Positions 9,540 to 17,681 of a stretch of 64,000 nt of DNA are shown one piece after another. How positions within the stretch are numbered: position 1 is the first letter of the stretch; each line of letters opens with the position of its first letter. The position numbers were made by a program, and so were the translations under genes. The stretch comes from CANMXU01 sp052030545 (lineage in GTDB: Bacteria; Pseudomonadota; Gammaproteobacteria; Enterobacterales; Alteromonadaceae), in assembly GCF_052030545.1 (NCBI RefSeq), contig NZ_JBPDIH010000002.1, forward strand, positions 124,001 to 188,000, in the 5' to 3' direction. The notes under the pieces are model-generated. The model was not told the DNA's origin, made no database searches, and worked only from the letters and a program-made list of their open reading frames with translations.

Positions 9540-9866
9540 AAGAGACCTATATCATTGTGTATTTTGATGCGGGAACAAGTAACCTTGTGATTATGCGCTA
9601 GATATTATCAAGGTATGTCTTTTAGATAAACCATAGAATAACGACTTTAAACGAGATAAATACAAAAGAGTTAATAAAGAGATAGAATATTTTCCTATAA
9701 CTGGTAACATTGCGCGTCGAAAAAATTTCCCAATTTATTGCCAAAACGCGTTTTTTCATTTTTGTTATTAATTTAACCGTTAAAACATTTGACAATCACT
9801 GGAAAAACAGGCATATTTCGTCGCCTTAAATTTAGGCTATATTTATTAATTTTTTAGGAGTTCACC
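9540..9866. other. Divergent intergenic region murJ / rpsT
   Basis: About 330 AT-rich bases with no gene. The right part contains the rpsT promoter described separately. The left part should contain the murJ promoter, which I could not place confidently. Confidence 0.5.
9789..9817 (+). promoter_or_regulatory. Sigma-70 promoter of rpsT
   Basis: A perfect -35 box TTGACA at 9789-9794 is followed after 17 bases by CATATT at 9812-9817, which matches four of six -10 consensus positions. Transcription would start near 9824, about 40 bases upstream of the start codon. This leaves a short leader with TAGGAG at 9855-9860. Confidence 0.8.
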
Positions 9867-10127
9867 TTGGCTAACTCAAAGCAAGCTAAGAAGCGCGCAG
9901 GTCAATCTGAAAAGCGTCGCCAACATAATGCAAGTCGTCGTTCAATGATGCGCACTTTAGTAAAAAAAGTACTCGCTGCTATTGAAGCCGGTGACAAAGA
10001 AACAGCAACTAATGAACTAGCTGCTGCTACACCGATTCTAGATCGTTACGCAAGTAAAGGTCTTATCCACAAAAATAAAGCTGCTCGTAGCAAAAGTCGT
10101 TTAAACGCTGCTATCAAAGCGCTTTAA
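9867..10127 (+). CDS. rpsT: 30S ribosomal protein S20
   Basis: Primary 16S rRNA-binding protein of the small subunit. It has 86 residues, is very basic and starts ANSKQAKKRAGQSEKRRQHN after loss of fMet, typical of S20. The start codon is TTG, preceded by AGGAG at a good distance. The E. coli rpsT gene also begins with UUG, which is part of its autogenous translational control, so the same control is likely here. It has its own promoter and terminator and is monocistronic. Confidence 0.98.
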   Translation: MANSKQAKKRAGQSEKRRQHNASRRSMMRTLVKKVLAAIEAGDKETATNELAAATPILDRYASKGLIHKNKAARSKSRLNAAIKAL

Positions 10128-10143
10128 TTTTGTTTTAAAATTT

Positions 10144-10172
10144 AAAAAACTGGCTTCGGTCAGTTTTTTTTT
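10144..10172 (+). terminator. Intrinsic terminator of rpsT
   Basis: The stem ACTGGC/GTCAGT (one G-T pair) is closed by a TTCG tetraloop, extended by an A-run on the left and followed by nine T on the right. It starts 17 bases after the rpsT stop. Confidence 0.92.
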
Positions 10173-10354
10173 GCCTAAAATTTAACATCAATCGCGACTG
10201 CTCCTTTTCAATCTTTGAACAATTAGCCAAAATTATAGCTATGTAGTAATCGCAGTAGAAATATTCTATTTTATGTTTCATTTTGTTTAATTGCCTTGCT
10301 CTTCATAGTTTTTTTGTTAACCTCTAACCGATAATTATTATTCGGAAAAACACA

Positions 10355-12007
10355 ATGAAACTGGCTAAAATTGCATCTTTTGTACTTCTCGCGTGCAGCC
10401 TAAGCGCATGCTCAGACAAAGACTCCACATCCCATTCACCTGAGCAACAATTGCTACCTAAATATCAAGAACGTTTAGATATTTATAAAACCATCACGTT
10501 AAATACTGATCTGAGCCATTTTTCAGATGATCAGAAAAAAATGCTCTCATTGCTTATTGAAGCGGCTGAGATCATGGATGACTTATTTTGGCAACAAGCC
10601 TTTTCTCAAGACAAAGCGCAATTTTTAGCCAGTATTGATGATGAAAAAGTACGTCAGTTTGCCGCCATTAATTATGGCCCTTGGGACAGACTTGCCGGTG
10701 ACGCACCATTTTTAAGCAATAATTCAATTAAATCACATGGCGCTGAGTTTTACCCAAGTGACATGACTAAAGAAGAATTTGAACAAGCATCATTTGCGGA
10801 TAAACAAGGTTTATATTCTTTAGTAAGACGCAACGATGAAGGGCAACTTTTTGCACTACCTTATTCTGAAGCTTACGCCGATGAAATTAATCGCGCCGCG
10901 GCCATTTTAGAAAAAGCCAGCACATTTGCACAAGATAAAGAGTTTGCTAACTACTTAACCATGCGCGCAGAAGCACTACGTAGCGACGATTATCAAGCGT
11001 CAGACTTTGCGTGGATGGATATGAAAAACAACCCAATTGACGTCGTTATTGGCCCAATTGAAACTTATGAAGATCAATTATTTGGTTACCGCGCAGCCTT
11101 TGAAGCTTATGTCTTAGTGAAAGATTTAGCGTGGAGCGAAAAGCTGGCCAAATACGCAGCTTACCTACCTGAACTTCAAAAAGAACTGCCAGTGAGTCGA
11201 AAGTACAAAAAAGAAGTGCCCGGCTCTGACGCGGACTTAAATGCTTACGATGTTATCTATTATGCGGGTCACTCTAACGCAGGTGGCAAAACCATCGCCA
11301 TTAACTTGCCAAACGATGAAGAAGTGCAACTTAAAAAAGGAACACGTCGCTTACAGCTTAAAAATGCTATGCGCGCCAAGTTTGATGCGATTATGACGCC
11401 AATTGCGGAAACATTAATTGTTGAAGAACAAAGAAAATTTGTCACCTTCAACGGATTTTTTGCCAATACTATGTTCCACGAAGTGGCCCATGGTTTAGGT
11501 ATTAAAAACACCATCAACAACAAAGGCACAGTGCGTGAAGCGTTAAAAGAGCACGCCTCAGCATTAGAAGAAGGTAAAGCCGATATATTAGGCTTGTATA
11601 TGGTTCGTCAGCTTCTTGATAAAGGTGTGATCACTGAAGGTAAGCTAGAAGACTACTACACTACTTTCTTAGCTGGAATATTCCGTTCAGTACGTTTTGG
11701 CGCAAGTTCAGCACACGGTAAAGCCAATATGGTACGTTTTAACTATTTCCAAGAAAAAGGTGCATTTACCCGTAACGAGAGTGGTTTGTATCAAGTGAAT
11801 ATGGAAAAAATGACTCAAGCAATCGATTCATTGTCTGAGTTAATTTTAACCTTACAAGGTAACGGCGACTATCAAGGTGTTGATACGTTAGTTAATACCT
11901 CTGGCATTATCAAACAAGAATTAGCACAAGATTTAGCTAAACTTGAAAGTGCTAAAATTCCGGTCGATATTACCTTCAAACAAGGTAAGAAAGTATTAGG
12001 TTTATAA
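10355..12007 (+). CDS. M49-like (dipeptidyl-peptidase III family) zinc metallopeptidase lipoprotein
   Basis: A 550-residue predicted lipoprotein: the signal peptide ends in the lipobox LSAC with Cys19 as the lipid site. The zinc-binding site reads HEVAH at residues 375-379, followed about 25 residues later by EEGKAD (E405/E406), the arrangement of gluzincin peptidases. The N-terminal half (KYQERLDIYKTITL..., FWQQAF) and the VIGPIETYEDQLFGYRAAFEA segment resemble bacterial DPP III-like proteins, which cut dipeptides from oligopeptide N-termini. Classic M49 enzymes have HEXXGH, while a few bacterial ones have HEXXH as here. The lipid anchor suggests a periplasmic or outer-membrane location. Flanked by its own terminator; no operon partners. 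Exact substrate unknown. Confidence 0.75.
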   Translation: MKLAKIASFVLLACSLSACSDKDSTSHSPEQQLLPKYQERLDIYKTITLNTDLSHFSDDQKKMLSLLIEAAEIMDDLFWQQAFSQDKAQFLASIDDEKVRQFAAINYGPWDRLAGDAPFLSNNSIKSHGAEFYPSDMTKEEFEQASFADKQGLYSLVRRNDEGQLFALPYSEAYADEINRAAAILEKASTFAQDKEFANYLTMRAEALRSDDYQASDFAWMDMKNNPIDVVIGPIETYEDQLFGYRAAFEAYVLVKDLAWSEKLAKYAAYLPELQKELPVSRKYKKEVPGSDADLNAYDVIYYAGHSNAGGKTIAINLPNDEEVQLKKGTRRLQLKNAMRAKFDAIMTPIAETLIVEEQRKFVTFNGFFANTMFHEVAHGLGIKNTINNKGTVREALKEHASALEEGKADILGLYMVRQLLDKGVITEGKLEDYYTTFLAGIFRSVRFGASSAHGKANMVRFNYFQEKGAFTRNESGLYQVNMEKMTQAIDSLSELILTLQGNGDYQGVDTLVNTSGIIKQELAQDLAKLESAKIPVDITFKQGKKVLGL

Positions 12008-12031
12008 TAGTTACCTAGACCTAACTCTAAG

Positions 12032-12068
12032 TAAGGCGATTTCAAGCATTTTGAGTCGCCTTATTTTT
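12032..12068 (+). terminator. Intrinsic terminator after the M49-like gene
   Basis: The stem TAAGGCGA (12032-12039) / TCGCCTTA (12056-12063) is extended inside by TCAA/TTGA and followed by a short T-run. Confidence 0.85.
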
Positions 12069-12254
12069 CATCCGCCCAGCTAAAATCACTTCCATTTCTC
12101 TTTGCATACCTCAAATTTCATCTAAAACCGCATAGCAATGCTTGACGTAAGTTAAATAATTCCAACAAAGCACAGAATGATACTAGAAATAGTTCACCTG
12201 ACACTGGTAGAATCTAGCTAATTTAATTTTAGAACACGAAGAGAATTATTTAAG

Positions 12255-12983
12255 ATGGGCAGAGCTTACCAAAACCGTAAATTGTCGATGGCAAAAACCG
12301 CGGGCCAAAAAACCAAAGTTTATTCTAAGTACGGTAAAGAAATTTACGTTTGTGCTAAAAATGGTAGCACCGACCCTGACAGCAACCTAGCTTTACGCCG
12401 TTTAATTGAAAAAGCGAAAAAAGACCAAGTACCTACTCACGTCATTGACAAAGCCATTGAAAAAGCCAAAGGCACTGGCGGCGAAGATTACGCTGAAGCC
12501 CGATACGAAGGTTTTGGTCCGGGTAACTGCATGGTAATTATTGACTGCTTAACTGACAACAATAACCGCACCATTAAAGATGTGCGCCAATGCTTTACTA
12601 AAACCTATTCAAAAATTGGTTCATCAGGCACGGTTTCACACATGTTTGATCATCAAGCGGTTTTTGCTTTTAAAGGCGAAAACGACGAAGAAGTATTAGA
12701 AAACTTAATGATGGCCGATATCGACGTAACCGACGTTGAATTAGAAGATGGCATTATTACCGTGTACGCACCGCATACTGAGTTTTTCAAAATCAAAACT
12801 GAATTTGCTGAGTCAATGCCTGAGTACAACTTAGAAGTTGAAGAGATCACGTGGGTGCCACAAACCTACACAGAAATTACCGAAGAAGACGACATTGCCA
12901 ACTTCGAAAAATTCTTAATGATGTTAGAAGATTGTGACGACGTACAAAACGTTTATCATAACGCAGAATTACCATCGGCATAA
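12255..12983 (+). CDS. YebC/PmpR (TACO1) family protein, YeeN-like
   Basis: A 242-residue member of the YebC/TACO1 family. It starts MGRAYQNRKLSMAKTAGQKT and carries the family blocks KAIEKAKGTG, YEGFGPGN and GTVSHMFDH, and ends with DDVQNVYHNAEL. The family includes proteins described as transcriptional regulators and as factors that relieve ribosome stalling. The opening MGRAYQ rather than MAGHSKW puts it closer to YeeN than to the YebC encoded beside ruvC. It is monocistronic, with a strong terminator. Confidence 0.9.
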   Translation: MGRAYQNRKLSMAKTAGQKTKVYSKYGKEIYVCAKNGSTDPDSNLALRRLIEKAKKDQVPTHVIDKAIEKAKGTGGEDYAEARYEGFGPGNCMVIIDCLTDNNNRTIKDVRQCFTKTYSKIGSSGTVSHMFDHQAVFAFKGENDEEVLENLMMADIDVTDVELEDGIITVYAPHTEFFKIKTEFAESMPEYNLEVEEITWVPQTYTEITEEDDIANFEKFLMMLEDCDDVQNVYHNAELPSA

Positions 12984-13022
12984 GCAAGTGACTCATTAAG
13001 TCATCTACGCTGTAGCTTAACT

Positions 13023-13057
13023 AAAGAGTGACTTCATCGCTGATGTCACTCTTTTTT
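13023..13057 (+). terminator. Intrinsic terminator after the YebC-family gene
   Basis: The stem AGAGTGAC (13025-13032) / GTCACTCT (13045-13052) with flanking A and T runs has a 12-base loop and six T. Part of the loop can pair further. Confidence 0.88.
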
Positions 13058-13089
13058 ATTGCCCGTAAAATGCGCGACCTACTATTAGA

Positions 13090-13515
13090 TTAATCAAGAT
13101 CATATCGATTTCGTTTATTTGGCATGTCGGTTAGGTATTGCACAAACTCGACCTCGTAGCCAGCAGGGTCGATAAAATATATATTTTTTCGATATTCATC
13201 TTCGGCGCCATCTTTGGCAATTTCAAAGCCCGCGTGTGCTAGTCGCTCTATAACCGCATCGATATTGTCAGTTACAAAAGCAAAATGTGCTAAGCCAACT
13301 TGATGCCCAGTTAAGTCACGATTTTCGCCAACACCATCATCATTAAAGGCAATGTAGTTGTAGTCGTCACCAAAGTGCAGCCAGTTTCTAGGTTTACCAT
13401 ACCATTGCCCTTCTCCACCGCCACGCACCTGCCAATGTGGAAACGCTGCCTGATAAAAAGCTAAGCTTTTGTTAATATCACTTACCACTAAATTTATATG
13501 CTCTAAATGTATCAT
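13090..13515 (-). CDS. VOC-family (glyoxalase/bleomycin resistance-like) protein
   Basis: A 141-residue protein with one vicinal-oxygen-chelate fold. The N-terminus MIHLEHINLVVSDINKSLAF is typical, with metal-ligand candidates at His5, His in GLAHFAF and Glu in YEVEFVQ near the C-terminus. Members include glyoxalase I, dioxygenases and resistance proteins, so substrate cannot be named. It lies 48 bases downstream of the FMN reductase gene on the same strand and may be co-transcribed, which would place it under the regulator at 14369. Confidence 0.82.
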   Translation of the reverse strand: MIHLEHINLVVSDINKSLAFYQAAFPHWQVRGGGEGQWYGKPRNWLHFGDDYNYIAFNDDGVGENRDLTGHQVGLAHFAFVTDNIDAVIERLAHAGFEIAKDGAEDEYRKNIYFIDPAGYEVEFVQYLTDMPNKRNRYDLD

Positions 13516-13563
13516 CGTTACTCTCCTGTCCCATTAAGTGTATGTGTTTAAATTTAAATTGCC

Positions 13564-14184
13564 TTACATGCCGTAAGAATATTCTTGCTGCTTTGGATAA
13601 GGGGCATGAAGATGATTACGTCGCACCTGCAGCAGCGCTTGTGCGTACTGATGTAGCATGTGCACTGAGTAGCCAATACGTTCCCTTAAGTTGCTATCTC
13701 GGCGCTGAATGTTTTCACCTGATGAGGCCTGATGATTTAACACTGACTCTACCTCTCGAATAATTAAATGATCCGGTAATGCGACAATTTTATTGTTCTT
13801 TAGCGAATTCATTCTCAGCTCAGCAATCGGATATGCGCCGCTAATGCCACTAACTACTGAGACTAATAATGCTGGTTTATGAGCAGTATCTTGCGCTTCA
13901 CACATCAACAAAAAATTCTTTAAAACAGGGGTTACCATACCGCCCCATTCCGGAGTAATTAATACCAATGCATCCGCTTTTTGCACTTTTTTCTGCAGCA
14001 AAGGCCACGCGCTACCGGCGGCTTGCTTAGACTGACTTTCGCCGTCCCAATAGGGTAAATCATGTTGGCACAACTCGATGTGTTCAGCTGAGGCAAATTG
14101 TGCTGAATGCCTTTTTAAATACGCTGCCACCTTGGCGCTTTGAGAATGTTCTCGTTGACTACCGCTCACTATTAATAAATTCAT
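13564..14184 (-). CDS. NADPH-dependent FMN reductase family flavoprotein
   Basis: A 206-residue flavodoxin-fold oxidoreductase. The N-terminal phosphate-binding loop GSQREHSQSAKVA follows the first beta strand (MNLLIVS), and the LITPEWGGMVTPVLKNFL segment is the second flavin-binding part of the NADPH:FMN reductase family (PF03358). Related enzymes reduce quinones, chromate or azo compounds, or supply reduced FMN. It is divergent from an Fe-S-type regulator (14369) across a 184-base AT-rich region with repeated operator-like sites, so redox or iron control is plausible (inference). Confidence 0.85.
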   Translation of the reverse strand: MNLLIVSGSQREHSQSAKVAAYLKRHSAQFASAEHIELCQHDLPYWDGESQSKQAAGSAWPLLQKKVQKADALVLITPEWGGMVTPVLKNFLLMCEAQDTAHKPALLVSVVSGISGAYPIAELRMNSLKNNKIVALPDHLIIREVESVLNHQASSGENIQRRDSNLRERIGYSVHMLHQYAQALLQVRRNHLHAPYPKQQEYSYGM

Positions 14185-14253
14185 GGTTAGGTTTCCTTTT
14201 GTTTAGCCTTATCTCTATTTTTGTTTTTTATTATTTCTTATTTAATAAATATT

Positions 14254-14329
14254 TTTATTTACTTAATGTTTTATAAATTAATTTATTTACTTATTAAAGT
14301 AAAGCTAAATAGTAAATAAATTTATTTAC
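14254..14329. promoter_or_regulatory. Putative operator array in the FMN reductase / regulator divergent promoter
   Basis: The 9-base sequence TTTATTTAC occurs three times in the same orientation at 14254-14262, 14282-14290 and 14321-14329. The third copy is the right half of a perfect 18-bp palindrome at 14312-14329 (GTAAATAAA/TTTATTTAC). It ends 39 bases before the regulator start and probably covers promoter elements of that gene. Binding by the regulator is an inference. Confidence 0.6.
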
Positions 14330-14368
14330 ATAATATTTATTTGCGCGATAATAACCTTGGAGGCATAA

Positions 14369-14998
14369 ATGAAAACACACGACAAAATAGTTAACCTGTT
14401 AAAAAAGCAAGGTCCACAAACCGCTAAGTCGCTAGCGCAAGCACTTGATTTAACAACGATGGGAATAAGGCAACACATGCTTGCCATGGAGGCTGATGGT
14501 GTTATTGCTTTTGAAGATAAAAAGGCAACACGCGGGCGACCAACGCGCTATTGGTCGTTAACCGAAAAAGCGAACAGCAAGTTTGATGATCGCCATGAAG
14601 AGTTAACCATTCAACTGATTGACTCCGTAAAAAGCATTTTTGGCGACCAAGGCTTAGAGCAACTGATTAGCCATCGTGAACAAGCAACTAAAACCAGTTA
14701 TCAGCAGCAGTTAAATAGCAAGACTAGCTTAGCCGAGAAACTCAATGCTTTAGCTAAAATACGCAGCCAAGAAGGCTATATGGCAAGTGTAGAAGCCATC
14801 GAAGATAGCCAACATGATTGGTGGTTATTTGAAAATCATTGCCCTATTTGCGCAGCTGCAAGCCAGTGTCAAAACTTTTGCCGCTCTGAATTACAGCTGT
14901 TTCAAGAACTGTTTACAGACATTGCTGATGTCAGCCGTGAAGAGCACATTATTGAAGGCGCTAGACGCTGTGCATATCGTTTTATAGCAAAGACTTAG
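14369..14998 (+). CDS. SufR-like winged-helix transcriptional regulator with a Cys cluster
   Basis: A 209-residue regulator. Residues 5-75 form a winged helix-turn-helix (AKSLAQALDLTTMGIRQHM followed by GRPTRYWSLT). The C-terminal half carries five Cys, in HCPICAAASQCQNFCRSEL and GARRCAYRF. Both the spacing and the surrounding residues (HCPI, ELQLF, RRCAYRF) resemble the [4Fe-4S]-binding region of SufR-type repressors. An Fe-S cofactor is therefore likely but not proven. GGAGG lies at a good distance before the ATG. It is divergent from the FMN reductase gene, its probable target, and probably autoregulates. Confidence 0.82.
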   Translation: MKTHDKIVNLLKKQGPQTAKSLAQALDLTTMGIRQHMLAMEADGVIAFEDKKATRGRPTRYWSLTEKANSKFDDRHEELTIQLIDSVKSIFGDQGLEQLISHREQATKTSYQQQLNSKTSLAEKLNALAKIRSQEGYMASVEAIEDSQHDWWLFENHCPICAAASQCQNFCRSELQLFQELFTDIADVSREEHIIEGARRCAYRFIAKT

Positions 14999-15107
14999 AC
15001 TAAAATGAATAAATTAACACTGGTATTCTTGCTTAGATAAAATATAGTTAATAAAAGAGAGTTACCAATTAGCTTGCTTTCTAATTTATCAAGAGAATTT
15101 TAGACAA

Positions 15108-16133
15108 ATGCACAAAACCTATCAACACCTAAACCTCAATGACGCTGATATGACTTTAAACAGTATATTAGCGCTGATTGTTGAAGGTATTTGGGATTGG
15201 AATGCCAATACTGGTCAAGTAACTCGAAGCCCCGGTTGGTATCATATGTTGGGCTATGACGTCGGCGAATTACGTGAAGACGTATTTACGTGGGAGAATA
15301 TTATTCACCCTGACGACTATTCAGCCGTCATGGCTCATTTTGAACAATATATTAGTGGCAAAACCGACAAATATGAATGTGAATACCGTTGTAAAAAATC
15401 CGACGGTTCATATATTTGGATCGTCGATCGCGGCAAAATTATCGCTCATAATAGCGATGGCAGTGTTGCGCGTATGATAGGTGCACACCAAAATATTCAA
15501 CAGCAAAAAATCGTCCAACAAGTAATGGTTCAGCAAAATAAACTGCTTAAAGAAGGCAATGATACGCTAGAGAAAATCATTAAGAAAAAAGCAGATGAAC
15601 TACAACAAAAAAACGCACAACTCGAACAAAAAATTGCTGAAATTGAAGCTATTTCAAATACCGACTTACTCACTAAAGTTGCTAATAGAAGTCTATTTGA
15701 AACAGAGTTATCGAAAGAGATTGCCCGCGCTAAACGTTACAAACAAGCCCTTTCTGTTGCCGTGTTAGATATTGATTACTTCAAAAAAATTAATGACAGT
15801 TTTGGCCATAAAGTCGGCGACGAGTTGCTATGTAGAGTGAGTCAATTACTTAACGATAATGTCAGAGAACTAGACCTTATTGCCCGCTGGGGCGGTGACG
15901 AGTTTGTTATTATTTACCCTGAACTTTCCAGCCACAGTGCTTTTCAGGCGTGTGAAAAACTCAGGCAATTAATCGCAAATATGGCATTCAAAACCGATAT
16001 ACCAATTACGTGCAGCTTTGGGGTAACGCAATATCAAGATAACGATAATGTCGCCTCGTTATTTCATCGAGCTGACACCTTACTTTTTTCGGCAAAACAG
16101 CAAGGTCGAAATAAAGTTGTTAGTGAAACTTAA
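15108..16133 (+). CDS. PAS-GGDEF diguanylate cyclase
   Basis: A 341-residue cytosolic signalling protein. Residues about 20-140 form a PAS_3-type sensor (GIWDWNANTGQVTRSPGWYHMLGY ends with the typical WHPDD-like IIHPDDY block, then a PAC motif). A coiled coil (about 140-185) links it to a GGDEF domain. The active-site GGDEF is at residues 262-266 with RELD five residues before it, an intact RxxD inhibitory site. It should therefore make cyclic-di-GMP with product feedback. No membrane segment is seen. No operon partners; it converges on mazG. Confidence 0.92.
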   Translation: MHKTYQHLNLNDADMTLNSILALIVEGIWDWNANTGQVTRSPGWYHMLGYDVGELREDVFTWENIIHPDDYSAVMAHFEQYISGKTDKYECEYRCKKSDGSYIWIVDRGKIIAHNSDGSVARMIGAHQNIQQQKIVQQVMVQQNKLLKEGNDTLEKIIKKKADELQQKNAQLEQKIAEIEAISNTDLLTKVANRSLFETELSKEIARAKRYKQALSVAVLDIDYFKKINDSFGHKVGDELLCRVSQLLNDNVRELDLIARWGGDEFVIIYPELSSHSAFQACEKLRQLIANMAFKTDIPITCSFGVTQYQDNDNVASLFHRADTLLFSAKQQGRNKVVSET

Positions 16134-16161
16134 ACACCTTTGAACCATAAGCTCAGTTCAC

Positions 16162-16989
16162 TTATTTACGTTCACCCGCTTTGACATTTTGCCAATAATT
16201 TTCTAACTCGTCTAAATCGTGCTGTTCAAACGCTTTGCCCGACAGATGCACTTGGCTTTCAACAGCTTTGAACCGTTTGCTAAACTTTTGATTCGCTTTT
16301 CTTAGCAAAGCTTCTGGGTCTTGTTTACTGTGTCGACATAAATTCACCACAGCAAACATTAAATCACCAAGCTCTTCAGCTAACGCTTGTGGGTCGCTGT
16401 GTAGTTCAGCTTTCACCTCTTGCACTTCTTCTTCTATTTTGGCAAAAACATCGTCAACATTATGCCAATCAAACCCAACATGTGCGCAGCGTTTTTGGAT
16501 TTTATTTGCTTGTGAAAGTGCCGGTAAATTTTTAGGAATATCCGCTAATATACTTAATGGCTGTTGCGAAATTGCTGTCTGATCATTTTGCTGACTTTTT
16601 TGTAGTCGCTCTTTTGCTTTTTCATTTTCCCAATTCGCTTTTATTGCTTCATCAGAGAGTAAATTTGCATCTGAAAATACATGAGGGTGACGACGAATAA
16701 GCTTTTCACAAATAGCGGCGACCACCGAATCAAAGTCAAAGCGCTTTTCTTCGCTTCCTAATTGACTATAAAAAATTACTTGGAAAAGTAAGTCGCCTAA
16801 TTCTTTTTCTAGTTCGGCAAAGTCACCTTGTTCAATTGCGTCTGCTACTTCGTAAGCCTCTTCAAGCGTGTGCGGCACAATAGAAGCAAAATTTTGCTTA
16901 ATATCCCACGGGCAACCGGTTTTAGGGTCTCGCAATTGAGACATGATCCAACGGAGTTTTTCTATTGATGGTTTATCATTTAACGTCAT
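16162..16989 (-). CDS. mazG: Nucleoside triphosphate pyrophosphohydrolase MazG
   Basis: A 275-residue MazG with two tandem MazG domains. It hydrolyses NTPs/dNTPs to the monophosphates and PPi, a house-cleaning activity linked in E. coli to limiting ppGpp effects under starvation. Metal-binding EExxE/ExxD patterns are visible in both halves: EEAYEVADAIE...EKELGDLLFQV and EEEVQEVKAEL...EELGDLMFAV. The N-terminus (RWIMSQLRDPKTGCPWDIKQ) is typical. mazG lies downstream of relA as in many Gammaproteobacteria, but a small gene on the opposite strand now separates them. Confidence 0.96.
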   Translation of the reverse strand: MTLNDKPSIEKLRWIMSQLRDPKTGCPWDIKQNFASIVPHTLEEAYEVADAIEQGDFAELEKELGDLLFQVIFYSQLGSEEKRFDFDSVVAAICEKLIRRHPHVFSDANLLSDEAIKANWENEKAKERLQKSQQNDQTAISQQPLSILADIPKNLPALSQANKIQKRCAHVGFDWHNVDDVFAKIEEEVQEVKAELHSDPQALAEELGDLMFAVVNLCRHSKQDPEALLRKANQKFSKRFKAVESQVHLSGKAFEQHDLDELENYWQNVKAGERK

Positions 16990-17153
16990 TATTCACTAAC
17001 ACTTACTAGAGCAGGCAATCAATGTGAATCGACATATTACACGGTATCTTTAAATTTAAAAATCGTCATTAATTGATTTTGCCAGTTTTTACGACTAGCT
17101 TTGTTCTGGCTGTACACAAATCAACCAACCAATAAGAAGTACAAGGAACTATT

Positions 17154-17594
17154 ATGAAAAAAGGTATTATCGTCAGTTTATCTCTAATGTTCGCAAGCTC
17201 TTCTATTATGGCTAACGCCGAAGACCTCAAACCCAAAAAGTTGGAAAATGTGGATTTTCTTTCTATATCTTACACAGATTTCAAAGCTGGAAAATCAGAC
17301 CGAGCAATGGAAATAATTAGAGAGCATTACTTCCCTGCATCAAAAGAAGCTGGAACTCAAGTACCTTATATCGTAAGGCTTCAAAGCGGTGAATGGGATA
17401 TGGTTACAGCATGGAATTTAAAAAATGGCTATTCTTCGATGGAATGGGAAATGTCTGAAGATGGAATAAAATGGATGAAGGCATTTAATAAAAGAGAAGG
17501 TGAAGAAAAAGCAAAAGCGATTCGTGAAGAATTTAATAGCTTAATTCAACGAAGTAACCACGTTATTGGTTATCATCCTAAGGATATTAAATAA
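17154..17594 (+). CDS. Small secreted protein of unknown function
   Basis: A 146-residue protein with a clear signal peptide (MKKGIIVSLSLMFASSSIMANAED, cut probably after ANA). The mature part is about 120 residues, rich in Lys/Glu, with VDFLSISYTDFKAGKSDRAM and ITRL/VTAWNLKNGY-type strands. The pattern of a strand, a helix (DRAMEIIREHYFPASKEAG) and two strands hints at a ferredoxin-like alpha/beta barrel, but I do not recognise the family. It lies alone on the plus strand between relA and mazG, which normally are neighbours, so it looks inserted. AAGGAA precedes the ATG at a suitable distance, and a long inverted repeat follows the gene. Confidence 0.75.
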   Translation: MKKGIIVSLSLMFASSSIMANAEDLKPKKLENVDFLSISYTDFKAGKSDRAMEIIREHYFPASKEAGTQVPYIVRLQSGEWDMVTAWNLKNGYSSMEWEMSEDGIKWMKAFNKREGEEKAKAIREEFNSLIQRSNHVIGYHPKDIK

Positions 17595-17607
17595 CCAATA
17601 ACCCATT

Positions 17608-17650
17608 ATTATCTACCTAGTTTGTTTGTTTGTTAAATCAGGTAGATAAT
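17608..17650. terminator. Long-arm stem-loop between the secreted orphan and relA
   Basis: Eleven-base perfect arms ATTATCTACCT (17608-17618) and AGGTAGATAAT (17640-17650) enclose a 21-base loop with TTTG repeats. It lies between convergent genes, so a shared bidirectional terminator is likely, though the T-runs are short. Confidence 0.5.
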
Positions 17651-17681
17651 TACGACTCACTAATGGTTGTTACTTTTTTAA

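Noticed and set aside
8983..9567. 194-codon open frame opposite murJ
   Set aside because: Antisense shadow of murJ; low-complexity Ala/Ser/Lys/Pro composition typical of antisense frames.
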